Counted from the stretch's first letter, positions 1-5,601 are shown. The stretch: 12,385 nucleotides of DNA from Pirellulales bacterium (GCA_030642635.1 DAOWNK010000073.1:1-12385); one strand, 5' to 3'. Made by a program: numbers and translations. Notes: generated from the sequence alone by a model not told the origin.

Positions 1-9
1 ACCTTAATC

Positions 10-279
10 ATGCAAGACGCCATTGGAATGATCGAAACCAAGGGCCTGATCGCGCTGGTCGAAGCGACCGACGCGATGGCCAAGGCCGCTAACGTGGCAA
101 TTATAAAACGGGTGCAGATCGGCGGCGGGCTGGTCACAACCGTGGTCCGCGGCGACGTGGGCAGCGTTCGGGCGGCAGTCGAGGCAGGCGCCAACGCCGC
201 TTCGGCAGTCGGTGAGCTTGTGGCAAGCCACATCATCCCACGGCCCGCCGACGGGGTGATGACCGCGTATTTGTCGTAG
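10..279 (+). CDS. BMC-H microcompartment shell hexamer protein (PduA/EutM/CcmK-like)
   Basis: A single-domain BMC-H protein of 89 residues, the usual length for the family. It forms hexagonal tiles that make up the facets of the compartment shell. The start MQDAIGMIETKG is the canonical first strand of the fold, and the KRVQIGGGLVTTVVRGDV stretch (residues 33-50) holds the central pore loop. The pore-lining triplet is Gly-Gly-Gly (38-40), where PduA-like proteins often have Gly-Ser-Gly. The conserved 'GDVGSVRAAVEAG' helix follows. The ATG was chosen because the family starts here. Only nine bases precede it, so the ribosome binding site cannot be judged and a small N-terminal extension cannot be strictly excluded. 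It lies first of the visible operon genes, 107 nt before ackA. Confidence 0.95.
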   Translation: MQDAIGMIETKGLIALVEATDAMAKAANVAIIKRVQIGGGLVTTVVRGDVGSVRAAVEAGANAASAVGELVASHIIPRPADGVMTAYLS

Positions 280-288
280 TTTGTGCGA

Positions 289-302
289 AGCCGCAAGCAG
301 CT
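289..302. repeat. Short palindrome AGCCGCAAGCAGCT, copy 1
   Basis: This 14-base near-palindrome lies just after the BMC-H stop codon. It differs by one base from AGCCGCAAGCGGCT at 3971-3984, and a reverse-orientation relative lies at 4354-4367. It is probably a small dispersed repeat; its role is unknown. Confidence 0.5.
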
Positions 303-305
303 TTG

Positions 306-372
306 GTAGGGTGCGTGAAACGCACCTTTGCCGATAATTACCCAAAACAGTGGTGCGTTTCACACACCCTAC
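306..372. repeat. REP-like hairpin, 'GTGCGTGAAACGCACC' family, copy 1
   Basis: The arms 306-326 and 352-372 are 21 nt each and complementary at 20 of 21 positions, with a 25-nt loop. The left arm itself contains the small palindrome GGTGCGTGAAACGCACC. The same arm sequence recurs at 8752-8810, beyond the LRR gene. It lies between BMC-H and ackA in the operon, has no T-tract after it, and ends a few bases before the ackA ribosome binding site. It could therefore modulate mRNA stability or ackA translation, which is inference. Confidence 0.85.
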
Positions 373-375
373 GGA

Positions 376-382
376 AGAAGGA
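376..382 (+). promoter_or_regulatory. Ribosome binding site for ackA (AGAAGGA)
   Basis: AGAAGGA lies 4 nt before the ATG at 387, with its core AAGGA. It supports 387 as the start rather than the in-frame ATG at 303. The upstream ATG would force translation through the hairpin repeat and add 28 residues unlike any acetate kinase. Confidence 0.7.
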
Positions 383-386
383 ATCC

Positions 387-1571
387 ATGAAAATCCTCGT
401 GGCCAATATCGGCTCGACGAGTTTCAAGTACCGGCTGTTCGACATGGCCGACCAACGTCAGATTGCGCGCGGCGGGATAGAACGGATCGGTTCGGCCGAA
501 AGCCGCTGCACTGTCGAGATCGGCGAGTCCAGGCAGGAGAAAGTGCTCAGCGTGCCGGACCATGCCGAAGCGGTCCGACAGTGCCTGGCGCAGTTGACCG
601 ACCAGCAAATCGGTTGTCTGAAAGACGCATCGGAACTCACGGCGATCGGTTTCAAGGCCGTACATGGCGGGCGTATAAGCGGCGTGCAGCGAGTCACCCC
701 CGATGTGCTCGCGGCCATGGAAGAGATGAACACCGTAGCGCCGGCCCACAACCCGCCATACATCGCGGCGATGCGACAGCTCGGCGAGCAACTGCCCGAG
801 GTGCCGCTGGTGGCTGCGTTCGAGACCGGTTTCCACCAGACCATTCCCCAGCGGAACCGGCACTTTGCAATACCAGGCAAATGGGCGGAAAGCGGATTGA
901 TCCGCCGACACGGGTTCCATGGGGCAAGCCATCAGTACATCGCCGTCAGGACGGCCGAACTGCTCGGCCGCGACGACCTGCGGATCATCTCGTGCCACCT
1001 GGGCGGGTCAAGCTCGCTGTGTGCAATCAAGGCCGGGGAGAGCATGGCCACGAGCATGGGCTTCAGTGCCCAAAGCGGCCTGCCGCAGAACAACCGTGTG
1101 GGTGAATTCGACGTATTCGCTCTGCCGACAATTATCGAACAGACCGGCAAGTCACTTACAGAGGTGCTCGATATGCTCGGCAACCGGGGCGGGCTGTTGG
1201 GCATCAGCGGCGTAAGCGGCGACCTGCGCGACATTGCCAAGGCGGCCGCCGACGGTAACGATCGGGCGCAACTGGCCATGGACGTCTACACAGCCGCCGT
1301 GAGAGATTACCTTGGCGCCTACCTGGTTGAGCTTGGCGGTGCGGATGTAATTGTGTTTACCGGCGGCATCGGCGAGAACCGCGCCGAGTTGCGTGCCGCC
1401 GTCTGCGAAAACCTTGAAGAACTGGGCATCGTGCTAGATGCGGGAAAAAACGTATCGGCCGCCGGCGAGGCGAAAATCAGTGCAGACGACAGCCGCACGC
1501 AAGTCTGGATCGTACCGACCAACGAGGAGCTGATCGTCGCCCGGCAAACAGCGGAATTATTGGAGGGCTAA
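387..1571 (+). CDS. ackA: Acetate/propionate-type kinase of the microcompartment (divergent AckA)
   Basis: A 394-residue acyl-phosphate kinase of the ASKHA fold. It would convert the acyl phosphate made in the compartment pathway plus ADP to the free acid plus ATP (probably lactate, or propionate/acetate). Visible motifs are NIGSTSFKY near the N-terminus (family NxGSSSxK), AVHGG (91-95), HGFHGASHQYI (175-185), SCHLGGSSS (202-210), NNRVGEFD (235-242), FTGGIGEN (324-331) and VPTNEELIVA (376-385). Length is normal for AckA. By motif alignment from memory, the catalytic Arg before 'VVHGG' is Lys90 and the Asp of 'FDTAFHQ' is Glu146; the Asn, both His and the second Arg (237) are kept. The stop codon is followed 4 nt later by BMC-P 1, whose ribosome binding site lies inside this gene, so the two are probably translationally coupled. 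Confidence 0.93.
   Translation: MKILVANIGSTSFKYRLFDMADQRQIARGGIERIGSAESRCTVEIGESRQEKVLSVPDHAEAVRQCLAQLTDQQIGCLKDASELTAIGFKAVHGGRISGVQRVTPDVLAAMEEMNTVAPAHNPPYIAAMRQLGEQLPEVPLVAAFETGFHQTIPQRNRHFAIPGKWAESGLIRRHGFHGASHQYIAVRTAELLGRDDLRIISCHLGGSSSLCAIKAGESMATSMGFSAQSGLPQNNRVGEFDVFALPTIIEQTGKSLTEVLDMLGNRGGLLGISGVSGDLRDIAKAAADGNDRAQLAMDVYTAAVRDYLGAYLVELGGADVIVFTGGIGENRAELRAAVCENLEELGIVLDAGKNVSAAGEAKISADDSRTQVWIVPTNEELIVARQTAELLEG
1562..1567 (+). promoter_or_regulatory. Ribosome binding site for BMC-P 1 (GGAGGG)
   Basis: A strong GGAGGG overlaps the last codons of ackA, 8 nt before the ATG at 1576. It supports that start and coupled translation with ackA. Confidence 0.75.
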
Positions 1572-1575
1572 CGCC

Positions 1576-1887
1576 ATGTTCGTAGCAAAAGTCACCGGAT
1601 CGCTGGTCGCCACACAGAAGGTCAAATCAATGACCGGACACAAAATGCTGCTGGTCGAACCGTACCGGCTCGATCCCGATACGGGTACAGGGCTGAAAGG
1701 TACCGGGCGGTCGCTTGTGGCGGTCGATACGGTCGGCGCCGGCGAAGGCGAATTCGTGCTGATTGTACAAGGTTCCAGTGCCAGACTCACACCGGAGACA
1801 AAACCGCTGCCGGTCGATACGGCCATCATCGGTATTATCGATACGGTGCATGTGGGCAGTGCGTGTGTATATGACAAGGAAGTTTAA
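1576..1887 (+). CDS. BMC-P pentameric shell vertex protein 1 (EutN/CcmL family)
   Basis: A 103-residue EutN/CcmL-family protein, slightly longer than the usual 85-100. It begins MFVAKVTGSLVATQKVKSMTGHKMLLVEP, the family's first strands, and continues with LVAVDTVGAGEGEFVLIVQGSSAR, which carries the conserved 'D.vGAG.Ge.Vl...GsSAR' signature (about residues 50-72). It ends with the typical PVDTAIIGIIDTV strand. Pentamers of this family cap the twelve vertices of the icosahedral shell. Compared with copies 2 and 3 it has a short insertion around residues 30-41 (RLDPDTGTGLKG) in the loop after the first hairpin. It is one of three paralogs in the operon, as is typical for PVM compartments. Confidence 0.95.
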   Translation: MFVAKVTGSLVATQKVKSMTGHKMLLVEPYRLDPDTGTGLKGTGRSLVAVDTVGAGEGEFVLIVQGSSARLTPETKPLPVDTAIIGIIDTVHVGSACVYDKEV

Positions 1888-1888
1888 C

Positions 1889-1906
1889 CGCCGCGTCCAC
1901 GCGGCG
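1889..1906. repeat. GC-rich hairpin after BMC-P 1, 'GTTTARCCG' family
   Basis: CGCCGCG and CGCGGCG form a perfect 7-bp stem around the loop TCCA. The element starts with GTTTAACCG at 1882, which includes the BMC-P 1 stop codon. It shares this entry sequence with the palindromes at 7098 and 7255, whose entry is GTTTAGCCG. No T-tract follows, so it is not a classical terminator; it may set relative expression between BMC-P 1 and the dehydrogenase (inference). Confidence 0.55.
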
Positions 1907-1979
1907 CAACAATCCGACGTAGACGCCGGGGCTAAACGAAATTTGTAAATCTGTTTTCATTGCGAAAGACGATTGAATC

Positions 1980-3428
1980 ATGCAAATAGACGAAACACTC
2001 ATCCGCAACGTCGTCCAGCAGGTGATTACCCGGCTGGGCAGCAACGGTACGGCTGCTTCGTATACCGCGCCGGTCGGCGGCAGTTACACTCGGCGCTACG
2101 GGTTGTTTACCAGTGTCGACGAGGCGGTCGCCGCCGCCCGAGATGCCTTCGAACAGCTCTCCCGCCGTACGATCGAAGACCGCCGCCGGATAATCGACCA
2201 CATTCGCCGCATCTCGATCGAGCAGAGCGTCGAACTGGGCACCATGGAGATGGAAGAGACGAAGATCGGCCGACTGGCGCACAAGATCGAGAAGCTCAAA
2301 ACGCTCGGCGAGCGTTCGCCCGGTGTGGAGTTCCTCCGCAGCGAGGTTTTCAGCGGCGACCACGGCCTGGCGGTAATCGAACACGCACCGTTCGGCGTGA
2401 TCGGCGTGATTACGCCCGTGACACATTCGCTGCCCACGCTTACCGGCAACGCGATCAGCATGATTGCCGCCGGCAACACGCTGGTGGTCAACCCACACCC
2501 GAGCGGACGGAAAGTGGCGGCCGAAGGCGCCCGACGATTCAACGAAGCGATCTACAACGACCTTGGCATCGACAACCTGATATGCCTGATTACCGAGCCA
2601 ACGCTGGAGACGGCCGAGGCGATATTCAAGCACCCGGATATCGCACTGCTTAGTGTGACCGGCGGACCGGGTGTTGCGCGGGCGGCAATGCGGCAGTCGA
2701 AGCGGGCAATCGTCGCCGGACCCGGCAACCCGCCCGTGGTCGTCGACCAAACGGCAGACATCGACCGCGCCGCACGCTGCATAATCCAAGGTGGAGCATA
2801 CGACAACAACCTGCTGTGTATCTCTGAAAAACAAGTCTTCGTGGTCGAGCAGGTGTTCGACGCCATGCTGTCCGCCATGGAGCGGGCCGGGGCGGTAAGG
2901 CTGAACGCCTCCGAGGTCGACGCATTGACCAGAAAGGCCATTGTCACCGTCGGCGAAGACCGGCAGAAACACGACGTGCCGTGCAAGGACTTCCTCGGTA
3001 AGGATGCAGCCGACCTGGCGCGTGGTATCGGCAAGAACATACCCGGCAGCGTGGAGTTGATCTTCGGCGAGACCGACGAGTCGAACCCGTTCGTACCGGT
3101 CGAGCAGATGATGCCGTTCCTGCCGTTCGTCCGCGCCCGGGACATCGATCACGCAATCGAGATGGCCTTGCACAGCGAGCACGGGTTCGGGCACACGGCA
3201 ATAATTCACTCGCACGACGTGGCCAACATGACAAAAATGGGCAAGATCATGGACACCACGCTGTTTGTCAAAAACGGCGCGAGCATGGCCGGGCTGGGAC
3301 TGGGCGGCGAAGGGTACATTTCATTCTCCATTGCCGGGCCGACCGGCGAGGGCGTCACTACGCCGCTTACGTTCACCCGCGAGCGGCGATGCTCGATGAT
3401 CGATAACCTGCGAATACTCGGAAAGTAA
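1980..3428 (+). CDS. pduP: CoA-acylating aldehyde dehydrogenase (PduP-like, microcompartment cargo)
   Basis: A 482-residue aldehyde dehydrogenase of the acylating EutE/PduP type. It would oxidise lactaldehyde (or propionaldehyde) with NAD+ and CoA to the acyl-CoA inside the compartment. Residues 2-19 (DETLIRNVVQQVITRLGS) form an amphipathic helix followed by a flexible Gly/Ala/Ser/Thr stretch, the layout of an encapsulation peptide. The catalytic domain has HAPFGVIGVITPVTHS (about 133-150), NTLVVNPHPSG, the nucleotide-binding SVTGGPGVARAA, IVAGPGNPPVVVD, and the catalytic cysteine Cys280 in YDNNLLCISEK. Length and motifs are normal for the family, so the enzyme looks active. It follows BMC-P 1 after 92 nt and precedes BMC-P 2 by 5 nt. 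The start was chosen because the helix begins directly after this ATG; the upstream ribosome binding site is weak. Confidence 0.95.
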   Translation: MQIDETLIRNVVQQVITRLGSNGTAASYTAPVGGSYTRRYGLFTSVDEAVAAARDAFEQLSRRTIEDRRRIIDHIRRISIEQSVELGTMEMEETKIGRLAHKIEKLKTLGERSPGVEFLRSEVFSGDHGLAVIEHAPFGVIGVITPVTHSLPTLTGNAISMIAAGNTLVVNPHPSGRKVAAEGARRFNEAIYNDLGIDNLICLITEPTLETAEAIFKHPDIALLSVTGGPGVARAAMRQSKRAIVAGPGNPPVVVDQTADIDRAARCIIQGGAYDNNLLCISEKQVFVVEQVFDAMLSAMERAGAVRLNASEVDALTRKAIVTVGEDRQKHDVPCKDFLGKDAADLARGIGKNIPGSVELIFGETDESNPFVPVEQMMPFLPFVRARDIDHAIEMALHSEHGFGHTAIIHSHDVANMTKMGKIMDTTLFVKNGASMAGLGLGGEGYISFSIAGPTGEGVTTPLTFTRERRCSMIDNLRILGK

Positions 3429-3433
3429 CCGCC

Positions 3434-3697
3434 ATGTACATCGGACGTGTCGTCGGACATGCCACATCGACCGTAAAACATCCTTCCATGAAGGGCTGCA
3501 AGCTGTTGCTTGTAATGGCCTTGCAGGGCGACGGCCGGACGATCGAGGGCGACCCGATACTGGTGGTAGATAAACTCGGTGCAGGAAAAGGCGATATGGT
3601 AATGGTAACCAGCGACGGCATCGGCGCCCGGGAGATGCTCGGCTGTAAGAACTCGCCGGTGCGATGGACTGTTTTGGGAATACGTGACAAGAGATGA
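3434..3697 (+). CDS. BMC-P pentameric shell vertex protein 2 (EutN/CcmL family)
   Basis: An 87-residue EutN/CcmL protein, close to the family's core length. It starts MYIGRVVGHATSTVKHPSMKGCKLLLV, which matches the typical 'M.iG.V.G.v.at.Kh..l.G.kLllv' opening. It has the LVVDKLGAGKGDMVMVTSDG signature at about 43-62 and ends with a VRWTVLGIRDKR strand. It is the most compact of the three BMC-P copies. Its last four bases overlap the start of the next gene in an ATGA arrangement, so the two are probably translationally coupled. Confidence 0.95.
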   Translation: MYIGRVVGHATSTVKHPSMKGCKLLLVMALQGDGRTIEGDPILVVDKLGAGKGDMVMVTSDGIGAREMLGCKNSPVRWTVLGIRDKR

Positions 3698-4353
3698 GCA
3701 ACCAGTCAATCAATATCGATCGGGTAGTACGCGAGGTGCTCGCGGAACTCGGCAAGGCGCCGGCTGAGGCTGAAGCTGCGCCAGCCGCTGCTGAAGTAGC
3801 CTCCAACGGCGAGTTGTCCGTAAGCTGCCAGGTGGTGACGCTCGCGGAAGTAGAAGGCCGGCTGGACTCTGTTCGGCGGCTGGTCGTTCCGCCCCGGGCG
3901 GTGGTGACGCCGGCCGTGCGTGACGAGTTGCTGCAAAGGAATGTGAAGTTGGAGTATGCCCGATCTGCTAAGCCGCAAGCGGCTCGGTTGGTGATAATGA
4001 CCGTTGGCAAGTCCTTCGATCCGTCGCCGTTGGCCAAAGAAGCGATTGAAATCGAACAACGTTCGGATGAATGTATCATTGCCGCGGTCGACCACCTGGC
4101 CGCCGAGGTAGTGAAACCAAACACCTTGGGGCTGCTTTTGACCGGTCACGTAGCGGCCGGGCTGTGCCTGGCGAACCGCCACGACGGCGTTCGGGCGGTA
4201 TGTCGGACCTCGGTGGTCGCCCAGGTCGGTGCGAACCTGCTTATCATCGACCCGACTGCCCACAGCACGTTCCGGTTGAAGCAGATTGTCGCAGAGTTCT
4301 GCCGTGGCGGAAAGCGATCATGCCCCGAGGTCTTTCGTAGTCAGTTAGGATAG
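3694..4353 (+). CDS. RpiB/LacAB-like two-domain protein of the PVM microcompartment, likely non-catalytic
   Basis: A 219-residue protein in three parts. Residues 5-21 (SINIDRVVREVLAELGK) are a predicted amphipathic helix followed by an Ala/Glu/Pro linker, as in encapsulation peptides. Residues about 40-89 form a small alpha/beta unit ending in VVTPAVRDELLQRNVKLEY; I see weak similarity to the 'TPsAR..l' N-terminal segment of EutT. Residues about 97-205 resemble the ribose-5-phosphate isomerase B/LacA-LacB fold: GLLLTGHVAAGLCLANRHDGVRAV aligns without gaps to the RpiB segment 'GILICGTGIGMSIAANK..GVRAA'. The RpiB catalytic Cys is Thr and the glycine-rich phosphate loop (GTGIG) is GHVAA. The later 'AR.HNDAN' segment is shortened, so isomerase activity is unlikely. 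A structural, binding or regulatory role in the compartment is possible. It overlaps BMC-P 2 by 4 nt. Confidence 0.75.
   Translation: MSNQSINIDRVVREVLAELGKAPAEAEAAPAAAEVASNGELSVSCQVVTLAEVEGRLDSVRRLVVPPRAVVTPAVRDELLQRNVKLEYARSAKPQAARLVIMTVGKSFDPSPLAKEAIEIEQRSDECIIAAVDHLAAEVVKPNTLGLLLTGHVAAGLCLANRHDGVRAVCRTSVVAQVGANLLIIDPTAHSTFRLKQIVAEFCRGGKRSCPEVFRSQLG
3971..3984. repeat. Perfect palindrome-type repeat AGCCGCAAGCGGCT inside the RpiB-like gene
   Basis: AGCCG and CGGCT flank CAAG. The repeat lies within the coding region, encoding most of KPQAA at the linker between the two domains. It matches 289-302 with one mismatch. The reading frame is kept. Confidence 0.5.
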
Positions 4354-4367
4354 AGCCGTTTGCGGCT
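4354..4367. repeat. Short palindrome AGCCGTTTGCGGCT, reverse-orientation copy
   Basis: This 5-bp stem with a TTTG loop lies immediately after the RpiB-like stop codon. Its sequence is one base away from the reverse complement of AGCCGCAAGCGGCT. It lies in the 36-nt spacer before BMC-P 3. Confidence 0.45.
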
Positions 4368-4389
4368 TCGCAATTAGAGAACACCAAAC

Positions 4390-4677
4390 ATGCGAATCGG
4401 CAATGTCATCGGCACGGTTACGCTAAACTGCCGGCACCCGAGCCTCAGCGGTGCACGGTTCAAACTGGTTGTGCCGCAGTCGTGGGACAACCTGGCCGGT
4501 ACATCGGAGGAGTCGATGGGCGAGATCGTCGTTTTTGATGAACTGGGCGCCGGTATCGGCAGCCGGATCGCCATGAGCGAGGGCCGCGAGGCCGCCATGC
4601 CGTTTTATCCGGACGTGAAACCGATCGAGGCATACAACGCAGCGATACTCGATACGTTGGAGTTTGACACATGCTAA
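4390..4677 (+). CDS. BMC-P pentameric shell vertex protein 3 (EutN/CcmL family)
   Basis: A 95-residue EutN/CcmL protein, the third in the operon. MRIGNVIGTVTLNCRHPSLSGARFKLVVP is the family opening and EIVVFDELGAGIGSRIAMSEGREAA is the 'D.lGAG.Gs.v..seG.eA' signature (about 45-69). An insertion of roughly 10 residues (WDNLAGTSEESM) separates them, and a C-terminal strand AYNAAILDTLEF closes the fold. The three BMC-P proteins differ mainly in this loop, which suggests distinct vertex roles or hetero-pentamers (inference). It overlaps the aldolase gene by 7 nt; the aldolase ATG lies across its final Cys codon. Confidence 0.95.
   Translation: MRIGNVIGTVTLNCRHPSLSGARFKLVVPQSWDNLAGTSEESMGEIVVFDELGAGIGSRIAMSEGREAAMPFYPDVKPIEAYNAAILDTLEFDTC
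4659..4662 (+). promoter_or_regulatory. Ribosome binding site for the aldolase (GGAG)
   Basis: GGAG lies inside the end of BMC-P 3, 8 nt before the ATG at 4671, which overlaps that gene. It supports this start and coupling of the two genes. Confidence 0.6.
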
Positions 4678-5510
4678 ACGTCCACAAAATCAAACAAGAA
4701 ATCTGCGATATCGGCCGGCGGATTTACAACAAGGGCTTCGTCGCAGCTAACGATGGGAACATTAGCTACCGCGTTGATGAGAATCGGGTAATCTGTACGC
4801 CCACGCTCATCAGCAAGGGGTTTATGAAGCCGGAGGACCTGTGTACGGTCGATATGGAAGGCAACCAGACGGACGGCCGGCGAAAGCGAACCAGTGAGGT
4901 GATGCTGCATCTGGCGATCATGAAGGAGCGGTCGGAGGTAAAGTCGGTGGTTCACTGTCATCCACCCTACGCCACGGCGTTCGGCATTGCCCGGGAGCCG
5001 ATCCCACAATGCGTGATACCGGAGGTCGAGATATTCATCGGCGAGGTGCCGATCGCCAAATACGCCATCCCCGGCAGCCAGGAATTCGCCGATACGATCT
5101 TGCCGTTCGTACGCAAGTCGAACGTAATAATCCTGGCCAACCACGGCACGGTCAGTTTCGGTGAGACGGTCGAAAGGGCATACTGGTGGACCGAAATACT
5201 CGACGCCTATTGCCGCATTCTGATGCTGACCAAGGACCTTGGCAATGTCAATTACTTTACCGAGCCGGAGGCCAAGGCGCTGTTGGAACTGAAAGGGAAG
5301 TTGGGTATTCCCGATCCTCGCAGCGAGATGCAAAACTGCGACATCTGCGCCAACGACGTCTTCCGAGAAAGCTGGCGAGAAACCGGCGTGGCGCCAAAAG
5401 CGTTCCAGCCGCCAAGCTACAAATCCTGCACTACCGCCACTGACGACCAGGAAACGCTAATTCAGGCGATTACCGACCGGGTGATGGCGTCGCTGAATAA
5501 TGGGCGGTAG
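4671..5510 (+). CDS. Class II (zinc) aldolase, fuculose/rhamnulose-1-phosphate type, with C-terminal encapsulation helix
   Basis: A 279-residue class II aldolase of the FucA/AraD family. In PVM compartments this enzyme cleaves L-fuculose-1-phosphate or L-rhamnulose-1-phosphate to DHAP and L-lactaldehyde. Visible features are NDGNIS (27-32) in the phosphate-binding region, the catalytic Glu76 in TSEVMLH, zinc ligands His95 and His97 in HCHPPYATAFG, and the third zinc His158 in LANHGTVSFG. The core ends near residue 215; FucA of E. coli is about 215 residues. The extra 60 residues hold a Cys pair (CDIC, 223-226), a Pro/Ser/Thr linker, and a final amphipathic helix DDQETLIQAITDRVMASL (258-275) that resembles the N-terminal helix of the dehydrogenase. 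This is a C-terminal encapsulation peptide by position and composition. It is the last gene of the operon. Confidence 0.93.
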   Translation: MLNVHKIKQEICDIGRRIYNKGFVAANDGNISYRVDENRVICTPTLISKGFMKPEDLCTVDMEGNQTDGRRKRTSEVMLHLAIMKERSEVKSVVHCHPPYATAFGIAREPIPQCVIPEVEIFIGEVPIAKYAIPGSQEFADTILPFVRKSNVIILANHGTVSFGETVERAYWWTEILDAYCRILMLTKDLGNVNYFTEPEAKALLELKGKLGIPDPRSEMQNCDICANDVFRESWRETGVAPKAFQPPSYKSCTTATDDQETLIQAITDRVMASLNNGR

Positions 5511-5528
5511 GTGGTAGACTCAGGTTTT

Positions 5529-5600
5529 TTGTAGGAGGCGACTCTGTCGGCGACTGAACCACTAACCGCCACAGGTCGCCGACAGAGTCGCCTCCTACAA
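5529..5600. repeat. Perfect 26-bp REP-like hairpin, 'TGTAGGAGGCGACTCTG' family
   Basis: Arms 5529-5554 and 5575-5600 are exact reverse complements, with a 20-nt loop. The arm TTGTAGGAGGCGAC... resembles gammaproteobacterial REP sequences of the TGTAGGAGCGA type as I remember them. It stands 18 nt after the aldolase stop, between convergent transcripts, so it could stabilise or end the microcompartment mRNA although no T-tract follows on the plus strand. Confidence 0.9.
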
Positions 5601-5601
5601 C

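Larger units (their letters stand above)
10..5510 (+). other. PVM-type bacterial microcompartment operon (right-hand part)
   Basis: Eight co-directional genes encode a hexameric shell protein, three pentameric shell proteins, acetate kinase, acylating aldehyde dehydrogenase, an RpiB-like protein and a class II aldolase. This gene set and order correspond to the Planctomycetes/Verrucomicrobia microcompartment type known for L-fucose and L-rhamnose breakdown through lactaldehyde. Junctions are tight except for 107 nt before ackA, 92 nt before the dehydrogenase and 36 nt before BMC-P 3; each of these spacers carries a small palindrome. The operon enters from the left edge. A PduL phosphotransacylase and a second BMC-H are expected from the family but are not in view. 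No regulator or promoter for the operon lies in the window. Confidence 0.9.

Noticed and set aside
303..386. Extended ackA start at ATG 303
   Set aside because: The extra 28 residues are encoded by the hairpin repeat. A ribosome binding site and the conserved N-terminus support 387.
350..1105. 251-codon plus-strand frame inside ackA
   Set aside because: It is a frame-shifted reading of acetate kinase, with Arg/Pro-rich shadow composition and no domain.
1932..3215. 427-codon open frame on the minus strand opposite the aldehyde dehydrogenase
   Set aside because: It mirrors the high-GC codon pattern of a clearly real gene on the plus strand, is rich in Arg/His/Asp-type shadow composition, and has no recognisable motif.
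3694..4353. The RpiB-like gene as the missing PduL phosphotransacylase
   Set aside because: No PduL beta-barrel repeats or zinc-binding histidine motifs are visible. The sequence fits an RpiB-like segment better.
5529..5600. Hairpin after the aldolase as a rho-independent terminator for the operon
   Set aside because: The T-tract (5525-5530) lies before, not after, the stem on the plus strand. The stem is far longer than usual and resembles a REP element, so it is listed as a repeat.
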